From Cloeon dipterum (lineage: Eukaryota > Arthropoda > Insecta > Ephemeroptera > Baetidae): DNA of 64,000 nt. The DNA lies in the NCBI RefSeq assembly GCF_949628265.1, contig NC_088790.1, positions 19,968,545 through 20,032,544 on the forward strand, given 5' to 3'. Shown here in pieces: positions 47,090-59,200 of this stretch. Position numbers and translations under genes: made by a program. Below the pieces are notes generated by a model that worked only from the letters and a program-made list of their open reading frames with translations, made no database searches and was not told where the DNA came from. Every line of letters begins with the position of its first letter. Positions within the stretch are counted from its first letter, which is position 1.

Positions 47090-50000
47090 CTATGTACACG
47101 GAGATGGGGGATCAAGGGCAGCGGCGGGGGTGGGCGCAGGGAATACCGTGGGGGGCGGCGCATCGTCTTGCTTAGGGGCCATTATGTAGCCAGTGTCGCA
47201 CCGCGACAATTTCAATTTGATAGGTTTTATGAGGAGATTGTTGTTGTCGCCGCCTCCGGAAGCCGGTGGGGTGGGCTCCGATATGGCCTCCGGATGGTCG
47301 TTGGGGGACTTGCCAAGCCGGATGATTAGCTTGGGGCCCTTTCTCGCTTTTTTACTCTTCTTGTCGAAAGAGGCGGCGATCTGCTTGCGGTACTTCATGC
47401 TGTCCTTCTTCAACTCCTCCAAGGTGGGCACGATGGAGGCGGCAGCCGCCTCCTGGAGACGTTTCTTGGGCGGTCGCGCGCGCAGCATGCGTCTGTCCTC
47501 CGCGTCGTCCGGCTCGCCAAGCTTTATTTTGATCCGAGGTGTCGGCAGAGGCGGGGTCGGCGCCTCCTCCACCTTTGGTCGGCCGCGTTTTTTGTTGGAG
47601 GCGGCAGCGGCCCCCGCCGCCTCCGAGCCCACATCCAGCTTCCGCTTCTTTTTGTCGTAGTCCACGAACGACTTGTAGTCGTCGCGGGTCGGTATCGATG
47701 TCATCGACGCCACAGCCTTTGGAATGGTTATGGTGGTGCGTTGGGGGCTGGTGGCTGCCCCCGGGCCACCTCCGGCGCCTAAACCAGGCTCCTCGGTCCA
47801 GTACTGTCGCAGTAACTCCTTCTTGCGCATGCGACGCACATCCCCAGAGGAGGCGGCAGCGCCGCCGGCGCCACTCTGCACAGCTGCAGGCGCGCCCGCC
47901 CCTGGGGGCGGCAGCGGTGGTCCTCGCTGCTCCAGGAACGGACCCTTGATCTTAACCTTGAGCTGACTGCGCTCCGGAGGCTCCGGCGGAGGCGCCACCG
48001 GTTCCGGTGGAGGCTCGGGCGGCGCTGCCTCGCACATAGCGTAGCTGCGCAGGTCGACAGGGCCAGGCAGTAGCGGTGCGACGCTTGGCACGGCTTCGTT
48101 GGCTTCAAGCGGTGCCGCTGGCACATCATCCTCGTCCTCCTCCTGCGGTGCCGCGAGTGGTGGCGGCGGCGGCGACTCGTCGAATGGCGCCGTCGCCTCG
48201 CTGTCGTAGCGGTGCGTGTCCACACTCCGGCGCCGCTCTCGCATCGCCTTAAGACCCTCGACGGCGTCGTTGTCAGCGCCAAACTCGTCCTCTTCAAAAT
48301 CGTACACAGTGCCGCTGAACTTGTTCGGGATGGGGGCGCCGCGGGCCGCACCACGTGGCCTTCCTCGGCCCCGGGCGGTGCCACGGGCGCCACCCCTGCC
48401 GCGGCGAGGCGAGCGTTGCGGTGTCGGAGGCGGTGCCGGCTGTTGCGTTTTGGCCGGCACGACGCGCGATGAGATGCGAGTCGGCTTCTGCGGCGACTTT
48501 TTGACGGGCGGAGGCGCGACAAACTTTTCAGGCTCCGGCTCGGCCGGCATAGGTGACGGCAATGGCTGGATGGGCGAGGGTAGCGGTGGCGGCGGTGCTA
48601 TCTGCACAGGTGGAATGGCTTGCATCGGCGTTGCGGCCTGTTGCACAGGGGGCGGCGGGGTGGGTTGCAGTGGTGCGGCCGGCTGCGGGGGCGGCAAGAA
48701 TGGCTGGTTGTTCAGAGGCATGTTGGCCAGCGCGGCCATGAACGCCATGTTCTGCTGAGACGCAGTGAAGGCGGCTGAGTGCGGGGCTGGCGGCGGCACC
48801 CCCACTTGGGGCGGCACCGGGGGCGGCGGCGCCTGGTCCATGGCCGGCAGCAGCGATTGGTAGGGCGTGAGGTAGGGATTGAGGAAGCGTTCCGGTTGGA
48901 ACATACCGTAGTAATCGTACGGTGGAATCTCCACCGGCGGCGGGGGCGGCACCTGCGGAGGCAACGTTGGCGGCTGTTCTACCTCCGGCTCATCGTCCGA
49001 CTCATTGGTTGAACTGGTTGAATTCCTGCGGTGGGGCAACATCTCAGACTCTGACCATTTTTGGCTCATGAACTCGGACGAGTTGATGGGAACTGGAGTG
49101 ACAGGGGGCAAAGGGGCGACGGGGGTATGTACAATGGGCACCGGGGATTGGTAAGGAGGTGGCTCCGGTTCCAGCGCGGGTGCAGGAGGCGGCGTTGGTT
49201 CCGGCGGCGGTGTCGGCTCCCTTTCTCGCTTCTCTGGCAGAGGCAGCACATCAGGTGGACCAGGACATGTGATGTCTGGTGGATCCGCTGGCGGCGGGGG
49301 TGGCACATCTTCTGTGCTCTTCTTGGCATACTCGAGTCGGAGTTTCTCCACTAGATTGAGCGTCTCTCGAGTCGACTCTTCTTTTGTGTCCTCCTTGAAG
49401 AAATCGTCAGTAACAAAGCTGTCATCAGGACCAAACATGGGAAGTCCTTTGTTGAGGCCTTTCGAGTGAGTCTCGTCAACAGCCAGGATCTCTTTTTCGA
49501 AGTCCTCATCCAGCTCGTGGAGTGGGTGCTGCGGCGAGAAGATGGACCTGGCCGGCAGTGCGCGCGGCGGGCTCTTCACCGGCGGTGGGGGTGGAGTCAA
49601 CGCCTTGGGGGGAGGCGGCGTTGGCTGCCGCGGTGGCGGTGTGGGCTCCTTCGGGGGCGGTGTCGGCACCCTCGGTGGCGTTGCTTGTCTCTTAGCCGGG
49701 CTCAGCGATGAGGACGACGAGGAAAGCCTCGTCCGCCGCTTCTGCGGTGGAGGTGGAGTTAGCGGTGCTGCCGCCTCAGGTTCTCTCTTCCGAGGCGCCT
49801 CGGACGCGGCGGGGGTGGCAATAGGTGGCGGGAGCGTAGCTCGCGCAGGGCTCTTCGTTGAGTGGCTGGAGGAGTTTGAGCTTTCAGAGTCTGAGTCTGA
49901 GGAGTCAGAAGACTCGGATGAGCCACCCGAGCTGCTGCTGGAGGACGAGGATCCCGAGGATGAGCCGGAAGGGGAGGCTGGTGCCTTCGGAACAGTAGGG

Positions 50001-53000
50001 ATGGCGGCGACTGGCGCCGCGACGACGGCGGCTGCGGGCCGAGGGACAGCATCCTGCCTTGCAGCAGGAGTAACTCGAGACTTCGTACCGGGCTTTTCTG
50101 CGTCGACGAGCGGCCTTGGCCGCTCTTCGGAAGTTTTAAGCTTCCTACTAGCGACTTCAGGCGCTCTCCGACGTTGCCCCCTTGCAGCCCCGGAGGTAGT
50201 TGTGGTAGTGGCAGCGGCGGCGGCAGTGGCCGCCGCAGGCGTTCCCCCTGCCTTTTTGCCACCCAGAAAGGACTTATCCATTTGCGCCAAGGCGCTACCG
50301 AATAGGTCTTCCTTGGAGCGTTTGACAGTGTCGTCATGGTTGCTTCCCAGACACTTGATGCTCTCCGAGGCCTTCTTAGCGGCAGCCCTCTGCGGCACGT
50401 AGCCACCGTTGAAAGTGTCGTCCTTCTTGGGCTTTGATTGCAAGGGTTTCGACAGCACAGGCTTAACCTGCGGAGGCTTAACCTGCGGAGGCTTAACCTG
50501 CGGAGGCTTTGCCTGCGGTGGCTTTGTCTGCGGAGGCTTTGTCTGCGGAGGCTTGGCCTGCAGAGGCTTGGCCTGCAGAGGCTTGGCCTGCAGAGGCTTG
50601 GCCTGTGGAGGCTTGGCCTCAACTGCAGGCTTGGTCTCAGCCTTGATGCTCTCAGACGCCCTCTTGGCCGCTTGTCGTTGTGGAACGAAAATGGGTTTAG
50701 ACTCTTTGTTGCTTTCCTTGACGGCTTGTTTCTTGTTGAACTCTTTAACAGCTGCTTTTGTGCGAACGGAACTTTTAGCTGCCTCATCATCTGTGTCTTC
50801 TGTGGACGTGTCTGAGTATATTTTCACAGGTTCCTTTGAGTGCGATTTCTTGTTGAACTTGCTCAGCTCAGCCTCGCTACCTGAGCTCACCGCGTTCTTT
50901 GTACCAGTCCTCTCAGTCTCACTGTCCGACGTTGAGAGGCTAGATAGACGCTTACGGGGCGGCAGCGGCCTCTCCTTGGACCTATTAGGACCTTGGATGC
51001 GTGAGATGAGTGTTTCTATGTCAAGGGGTGGTGCTCGATTCTCCTGGTCATGCGAATACAATGTGTCGTAAATGGACGGCCCGTGGTTTGCGGCAAGGAC
51101 GGCCTGAGCCTCATCCTTGGGCAGGCTCCCAGCAGCTTCCATCAACACGCTCACTTGCTTGTGGAACGTCTGCTCTCTGTAGCGCAGCAGATTTCTCGAC
51201 AACTTCTCTCTTCGGCTCACCATGTAACATAAATTGCGGACCTGTACAAAGTTGCGCTTAGTCGTCGAGCAGCAAAATATTATTCATAAATCCTTACCCT
51301 TTCAAGGTCCTGTCTCAGTTGAACAAACATTCGCAGTTTTTCTTGATCTGCTTGAGCAGGAGTCTTTCCCAGAAGATCAGGATCATCAGATGGTGGCGAG
51401 ATCAATGGCCGATTGCCCCCAGCCTGCAAAACAAAATTATTTCAATATAGGCAGAAGAGTTTGAAGGTGCAAATAAGGCAAACCAAAAATGATCAAAATT
51501 ATTATTTATTTTTAATGTGTGAGCTATAGTGCTTGCAATAATTATTATGTTAGCCTTAGTTTTTATTATGTTTTATGTGGGGTGATGGAGACAAAAGGAA
51601 AATATGAAAATAAATTACTTTTTCAACTATGCTTAAATTTAGCATTTTATAACAAAAGTAAAGTTCCGTTTGATTTTCTACGGCCGAATTAAAGCATGAA
51701 AATTTTATTTGTTTATAAAAACTATAATTATCTTCATAGCAAAACATACCCTTCTTTTGAGCTTCCAGTAGTTGTAAATGGACGTGAGAGCCTCTTGGTC
51801 AAGGTCAAAATGTCTCATGATCAAGTCCTTGACGCTAACATGCTTGTCAAAGGTTGCCTCAATTTCAACCAACCTAGAAGGACATTATGTTAGACTTAGC
51901 AAAAGAGGATAAATCACATTATTATTTTTCCTGAAGCTAAATTACCAGTCATTCAATCACTAGCTGAAAAAGATAGCATTAGAAAACCAAAAGTAAGAAA
52001 GTGAGCCTCAATTCAAGCAACATTCATAAATATTTATATCTTACTTGGCTGCTTTTGCCTGGATCTGCTCCTCAGACGTAAGTTCTTTGCGCTTCCTCTT
52101 TCTCTCCACCTCATGGTTGGGGCTGGTTTTCAGCACCTTCTTGTTGGCGAAGCCGCTCTTGCTGTGTTTAGAGCAATAGCTCTAATAAAATGACAGATGA
52201 TTAAAAATTGCTAGAGTTAACAAAAAAGGATTGAAGTACCCTGAGCTTCACACCATCCTCCGCATCATCTTCAACAAGTGCTTTCATTTCCAGGCCATGT
52301 TTGAAGCCACAAGTGACATGGTAGGCTGTTTTGCAAGTCTTCACGGAGCACTGAATGCATGCACCTGTCTTTTCCCTACACAATGTACAAACTAATTGCC
52401 ACCGACTCGGCTGAAAAAACAAGCGATATTAGTTTTTGTGTCAGACACCAGATTTAGCAGCACTCACAGGTATGCCAGATATTCTGGTGATAGGTTCCAT
52501 GAGTTCGACGCTGCCTATGCTGACTTCGGGGATCCAAAGAGCACAACTGACGTGTGCCCACTTTTGCCCAGACCGGGTGCATTTCATGGCACCGCCTCGA
52601 TTCGGACACAAGACGCAGTCTGGTCGTAAGGTTACCGAACACGTCCGACACAACCAAGACCCTAAATGAAGATGTTGATTAAAAAATATTTTTTATTGAT
52701 CATTTGAAGCAAACGCACCTGCGGGAATGGAAGTAATTCCATAGCATGCTTGATGCACGCATATATTGCACATGTCACAAAAAACCATTTCGTTGCCTTC
52801 CTCCGAGTCGGGCTAGAAAATTAATGTTATTATTAATTTAATGTTGAATCACCAGTGAAATTTTTCAAGCAATGCTTTAATTCTGGCAGGGTTGCATTTG
52901 ATTGCCACCCGGTATTTTCACCACTAGTTTGTAATGGTTTTTACCACTCATTTTTACTAATTTCAAGAAATGAATTTATGCCATTTTTCCCCTATGAAAA

Positions 53001-55153
53001 TCTGATATTTGCGGTCGGAAGTGGTTAGAATTTCCTCTGCTGTGCAGATTTTTTCTTTTAAAAACTGCTATTTGTTACAGAAATTCTCCAAAGAAAATAA
53101 CACTTTTTAGAGTCAAGGTCATGAGCTATTAATTAGAAAATTATTGAAAACTGAGGTGCAAACATGGCCTGCAAGAAACTGGTAAAGATTGAAAAAAAAA
53201 ACGGATTTAGCTCTGCACTACATTTAAAAAAAATGCGTGGTGTTTTGCAACCCTGATTTCTGGTTAACATGAGTTAAATAGATAAAATTGGCTGACTGTT
53301 CATAAAAAGTATCATACTTTAAAAGCCCCTGATGGTAAATGAAACAAATTGTTGGGATATTTTGTTCCAGTAAACATGCACAGAATAATGATGAAAAAAA
53401 TAATTTCTATCGTTACCTAAAATACTCTCTATAAATTGTGAAAGAGCTTAAATTTTCCCAGGTTGCCACTTAAATATTGAAGAAGGGAAATTTACCGCAT
53501 AATGCGCACACTGTTAGATAGATTGCGATGAGAGGATCAAAATTGAGCGAAAGAAATCATTTACAAAACATTTAATTTATCGTTTCTCGATAAATTTGGC
53601 AAATTCTGAAATTTAACTGTAGCTTAGTCTTGATTTCATTATTGCACATGGTGGATAAATTGATGATAGCTTTCACGAACAATTAGCTCAATAAACTATA
53701 ATTTGCAACAGTCAACAATGCAAAATGTACTTAATTGTCGACCTGTAAAGCTCTACTTAGGGTTATAGTCGACTACCATAATTAGGTTGAGTACCAACCA
53801 GCGTTTTCAAACTTCTAAGAACCGTCATAAGTTCACGATAGTAAAAAATTTCTCTGGATAATTTTGAGCTCATTTGGCTTGCATTTGATTATTTTTATAA
53901 GGTTCAATTTTTTTTAAAGAGAAATAATATCAACTGATGACTTACCGATCGGCACACGTCGCAAATGGTATTTTCGTCAAATTCGATGCCTAGTCCTTCC
54001 TCAGATCGTACTATACTTTGTATCTTTTTCCAACAAGTAACTTCTAACTCTTCTACCATACGCTCAAGTTGATCTTCGTGAATCGGCCATAATCCTGCAA
54101 AATTGGCGTGCATCACTCATGCATTGATCTAAACAAATATTTATATTTACTCACCCATCAGAGCCCTCTCTCCATTCAAGTTGTTGAGCCAGACAACATC
54201 AACATCGTCCAGATCGTAGAAACACGCACGATCGGCCTCTGCAGGTGCGTTTGACAGGTAATGGCATTCCGGGTTAAAATCAGCACTCTTAGTAATTCGA
54301 ATCATCTTGCCCTTGGGCCTGATAACACCAGCATCAGAAACAACGCATTTAACAATTAAGGCATTATTTACAATTTGAACTCTGATCTTCGCGGTGACAG
54401 CAGGCTGTGGTTGACAACAGTGACCGACGGCTCAGGTAGGGAGTCAGGGTTGACAGGGACCTGCACACCTGACTCCCATTCCTGTTTCCAGGTATCTGAA
54501 ATTGTCCAGTACTCATCAGGAGCGAGCGGCTCAGAGTCAGGAATTTTCATGGCTGAAATCAGGTCCTTCCTGAAGAGTTCCGCAGGGGCCTCTGGGGCGC
54601 TCCGATTGTAGATGTTCGACATTTTCAGGTCTGATAGCGGGCCTGGAGTCCAAACACTGGGGCCGCCGCTGTCTGAATCGTCCGATGGTGACGGAATGGC
54701 GGTAGCCACATCGTTTTTGCCTCGGCCTTTGCGCCGTTTGTTCGGCACTGAAAGTATGCACGATTCCCCGTTTAAATTTTAAACATTATTTCGGGCGAAA
54801 ATAAAATAAATATGATGCAAACTGAAGAGGGAAAGCTTGAGTAAGCTCAACAACGAAAGAGACCATAAGTTGCAATGATGCTCAAGGGGGAGGTGGCTGC
54901 ACAGTGAAGCAATGCTTGGGTTTGTTTTGATACTCAACAGCGAGTGATTGTCAAATCCCAACGGCCGTAAAAAAGCGAATTAAATCGATGTTTGATGAGA
55001 TAAAAACAATCAATGAAGCACAGAAACGGGAAAATTTCGGGTCGAGTGAGTTATTCGCGCTAAAGAAGGGTGCAAAAAAGGGGGTCGCGGTGTCCAGGAC
55101 TCACCTGAGTCGTCAGTGCGACTCTGTTGGCGCTTCAGTCTCTGCGAGGACAT
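47090..55153 (-). CDS. rno: Rhinoceros / Jade family PHD-finger protein
   Basis: Nuclear chromatin protein; Jade relatives scaffold HBO1 histone acetyltransferase, and fly Rno restrains EGFR signalling. Exons in order: 55153-55105, 54747-54372, 54318-54155, 54094-53946, 52812-52719, 52661-52468, 52410-52240, 52181-52045, 51873-51750, 51423-51298, 51241-47090; 1911 residues. An EPL1-like segment ([16 protein letters not shown]...[14 protein letters not shown]) precedes PHD1 (CDVC...[14 protein letters not shown]...CRTC, about 240-288), and a zinc knuckle plus extended PHD (about 290-405: [42 protein letters not shown]). [11 protein letters not shown] and [13 protein letters not shown] follow as in Jade proteins. 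The single last exon of 4.15 kb encodes a very long disordered Pro/Ser/Lys-rich tail, shorter than fly Rno but typical of it and not of vertebrate Jade. Confidence 0.9.
50459..50608 (-). repeat. 15-nt tandem repeat, ten copies, in rhinoceros
   Basis: Ten head-to-tail 15-base units (plus-strand type AGGCTTAACCTGCGG) encode ten copies of the pentapeptide KP(P/L)Q(A/V/T) on minus. Sub-blocks of three identical or nearly identical units at each end point to recent slippage. It lies in the disordered tail between two conserved VPQR(Q/A)AAK(R/K)ASESIK blocks. Confidence 0.9.
52813..53945 (-). other. Rhinoceros intron splitting PHD1
   Basis: A 1.1-kb AT-rich intron falls between CDVCRS and PDSEEGNEM inside the first PHD finger. 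No coding exon was found in it. Confidence 0.6.
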
Positions 55154-56222
55154 CTTATGGTTTCCCAACTGGTCTGGACCTCGGCTAGACCTGGGCACAA
55201 TCCAAAATCAATTTGGGGTGAAAAACATCGATGTCGTGGGCCGAATTCCTGGTGGGCGGCCGAAGGGTCAGCCGAAAGGGCTGTTTGGGAGCGGCCCCGC
55301 CCCCAGCGGCCAAATTCTCACCATGATGGGCAGCGGGGTCATGGAAGACACCCGCTGAGCATCGGCGGGCTCGTCCGCTTTCCGGTCGGTCGACCGCAAC
55401 TGTCGGACGCGGCTCTATACAACGATCGGACGCTCCGTCCAATCTACAGTCCGTCGTCCGTCTGTTTTCGCAGTTTGAGCTGCCAGTGTTAGTTTCAAGG
55501 AGGTTTGGACTGTCACTTGGATTTGGTGCACAACTCGAGCAGCGGATATGCACAAATTGCAAACTTGATCCGTTTCCCGGAAGCACAAAATGATCAACAA
55601 ATGATCAAAAAAATCATTTTTCATCTGTCAGCCTCTTGATTTTCTCAGGAGCATCGCTCAATCCTTCATCAACGATTGGCGGCCATTTTGTAAGACGCTG
55701 CGCGCCTAGAAACTCATTCGCACAAAATAATATAATTTGCGAACCTCCTTGCAAGATTTAAGCCGGTGAAGGTGAAGTTCAACTTACAATCAGTTATTAC
55801 TGTTTACATTACAACACTCTGAAGCATAAATTTCGCTTTGAAAACCGGTTTTAAATATTCGGTAAAAGTGGTATTGTTGATTCTAAATAACTTGATTATT
55901 TAAAATTTTCAAGAAGCTAATAATTAAAAGTGCACTTAAAGAGAATTCCAAGAATTTTTTTTATTTTGAATTCCAAATAAACAATATCTTAAATCTTCAC
56001 AACTAACCGGATAATCGAAAAGAATGAATGATGGCGATGAAGGCGCCTCAATTCATGTTGCGTTGTTTGTCGGAATCAACATCAGCAGCGACAAGCAAGC
56101 AAAACTTAGCAAGCAGTAGCAGTGGCTTGAGTGAGTTGTGCCTTGCAGTGAGCTGCCGTCGTTGCCGAGAACAATAATAATTATTGTTTTAGCTAGAGAA
56201 CAGTGCAAATTAAGCCAAAACC
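55154..56222. other. Divergent promoter region between rhinoceros and Spt5
   Basis: The two ATGs face away from each other, 1.07 kb apart. 55200-55480 is GC-rich (likely rhinoceros promoter and 5' UTR); 55800-56010 is AT-rich; 56040-56220 is GC-richer with CAGCAG/AGCAAG repeats and is likely Spt5 5' UTR. No other gene was found. Confidence 0.5.
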
Positions 56223-59200
56223 ATGTCGGACAGCGACGACAACGACAATGATAACATGTGGGAAAACAAAGCAGAGGACAGTGGATCAGAGGAGCCTGAG
56301 CCCTCAGAAAAGGGCTCTGACAATGAGTCCGAGAAAAACCATTCCAGCGATAGCGAACAAGAAATTCAGGCCTCCAGCAAGAAGAAGAAAAAGAAGCAGA
56401 AAAATCGACAGGTTGAAAGTGGTTCAGAAGAAGAGGAGAAGGACCGAGAAGTAGATACTCAATATCTTGTTTTTAAGGTTGTGGGGACTAAAATTTAAAC
56501 ATTTTTAGGATGAGTATGATGAAGAAGAGGAGGAAGACGATTACGACCGGCCAAATAAAAAGCGGAAGAAGGATCGCTACGGCGGGTTTATTATTGATGA
56601 AGCAGAAGTAGACTCTGATGTGGATGAAGATGATGAGTGGGAAGACGGGGCAGAACCAGCAGGATTTGTTGGAAATGATGATGAACTTGGTCCGACTGCT
56701 AGAGAAATTGAGGGTCGACGACGTGGCCATAATATCTGGGAGTAAGTAATGGTTTTATAAATTAGTTTTATTAATTACACCTCTTTGACCTTCTTGTTCA
56801 ATTGCCATTCTTTTAAGCAGTATCCATGTGATTTAAAGAAGTGTATAAGAAAAATAAATATTTGGAAGCAAGAGAGTGCCATTTAAGGCAATGTTCCATT
56901 TCTTATCATCGCAATTAATATTTATAATGTAATAATATGTAGATGACACAGTTTGTACACACTCCTTGAATATTGTTTTACTGATTTTTATACCGTGTGC
57001 AGCCAACACAAGGAGGATGAACTGGAGGAGTATTTGCGTAATAAATATGCAGATGAGGGTGCAGTTGCCCGGCACTTTGGCGATGGAGGAGAAGAAATGT
57101 CTGACGAAATCACCCAGCAAACACTTCTTCCTGGCGTGAAGTAAGCCTTGAGGGTTAATATCACATGTTTTTCCTCACTAAGTGACTTCCAGAGACCCAA
57201 ACTTGTGGATGGTCAAATGTAGAATGGGCGAAGAAAAGGCCACCTGCCTCTCGCTGATGAGGAAGTTTGTGGCCTACTTGAGCTCGCCAGAAGCTCTGCA
57301 AATTAAGAGTGTTGTTGCTCCAGAGGGAGCCAAGGGCTACATTTATATTGAGGCGTTCAAGCAGACTCATGTGAAACAGTTAATTGCCAATGTTGGAAAC
57401 TTGCGCATGGGGCAATGGCAACAGCAGGTCAGATTGAAACAGGAGTTTAATTGATATCTGTATACTAAATTAATTTAACACAGATGGTCCCAATCAAAGA
57501 AATGACAGACGTTCTGCGAGTCGTGAGGGAGCAGTCCGGTCTTAAGGTCAAGCAGTGGGTTCGACTGAAGAGGGGAATTTTCAAGGATGACATAGCGCAA
57601 GTGGATTATGTAGATTTAGCTCAAAACACAGTACATCTTAAACTTCTGCCACGCATTGACTATACCAAATTGAGAGGCGCCCTAAGGAACTCCCAAGTAA
57701 GTTTATTATCTGTTCATCAGTATTTTTCTGACATTTAAAATTCCAGTCTGACGCAAACAAAAGAAAGAAGTTCAAGCGTCCTGCTGCCAAGCTTTTTGAC
57801 CCCGAAGCAGTCCGTGCGATTGGAGGAGAAGTGGCTCGGGATGGTGACTTCCTGATATTTGAAGGCAATCGCTATTCCAGAAAGGGATTCTTGTTTAAAA
57901 ATTTCCCCACCAACGCTGTTCTCGCTGATGGTATGTTTTAAGTAACACTTGAAACACTGTTATTAAGTGAATTAAAGGTGTTAAACCGACTTTGAGTGAG
58001 CTGGAGAAGTTTGAAGATTCGCCTGAAGGCATCGACTTGGAGCTCTCATCAAATGTGACTGCGAAAGAAGAAGTGGGACACTCATTCGCCACTGGAGACG
58101 TAGTGGAAGTGTTTGAGGGTGAATTGATGCACTTGCAAGGCAAAATTCAGACTATTGAGGGCAATAAAATCACGATTCTGCCCAAGCACGAGGAGCTTGT
58201 CGTAAGTTCTTTGCCTATTAATCAGCATTATTTGAATCTAAAAACGTTAAAATTTGATCATTAGGAACCTCTGGAGTTCCAAGCAAGTGAATTGAGGAAG
58301 TATTTCAAGCAAGGGGACCACGTGAAGGTTCTGAAAGGGCGATACGAAGGAGACACAGGTCTCATCATCCGCGTTGAGGACAACCGTGTAGTTTTGTTCT
58401 CAGATCTGACCATGCATGAGCTGGAAGTTCTTCCAAGGGATTTGCAGCTCTGCACTGACATGGCCACTGGCGTTGACTCCCTGGGTCAATTCCAGTGGGG
58501 AGATCTTGTTATGCTTGAGTAAGTCAGTCCACGCCAGAAGCAACGATAAATTTTCATTGAAACCTGTTCCAGTGCTCAGACCGTAGGAGTGATCGTTCGT
58601 CTAGAGAAGGAGAGCTTCCAAATTCTTTCCATGAGCGGCAAGCTTGTGGAGGCCAAGCCACAAACTTTGCAGAAGAAGCGTGAAAATCGGAACGCTCAAG
58701 CTCTTGATCTTGAGCAGAATCCCATTCAAGTCCGGGACATAGTCAAAGTTGTGGATGGCCCGCACGCTGTAAGTTTTTCTCTTTTTACTGGGGATCCATG
58801 GCTAATGTAAACGATCATGCAGGGACGCGAGGGTGAAATCAAGCACTTGTACCGCAACTGTGCTTTCCTGCACTCTCGACTCTTCCTGGAGAATGGCGGT
58901 ATTTTCGTCTGCAAAACCAGGCACGTTCTTCTTGCTGGCGGCGGAAAGGTAGGAAATTTCAATTTGTTATTTAAGATTATGCAAGTGATTTTGAAGTACC
59001 TTAAACTGTTTAGAAAGAAAAATTTTAATATATTTGATAAAACTTTTTAATAAAGATTGACATGAAATTTTTTTAGGGACTGAAATTTTCTTTTCTGGTC
59101 CAAAGAGGAATAAAATTACGTATAGTTGAATGCCACTAAAAACAAATGCTTAAAATATTTAAACTGTTCCTCTGTAAATTTCTTGATGTTTGCTTTCCAC

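Noticed and set aside
49542-51071. Long plus-strand open frames (286 and 220 codons) opposite the rhinoceros exon
   Set aside because: They are antisense to a well-supported coding exon with strong codon-composition bias and consist of glycine/serine- and leucine-rich mirror images of its Pro/Lys/Ser repeats.
56451-56477. Extension of Spt5 exon 1 (VDTQYLVFK)
   Set aside because: It requires a 31-base intron; the donor at 56451 gives a normal 58-base intron and keeps the region acidic.
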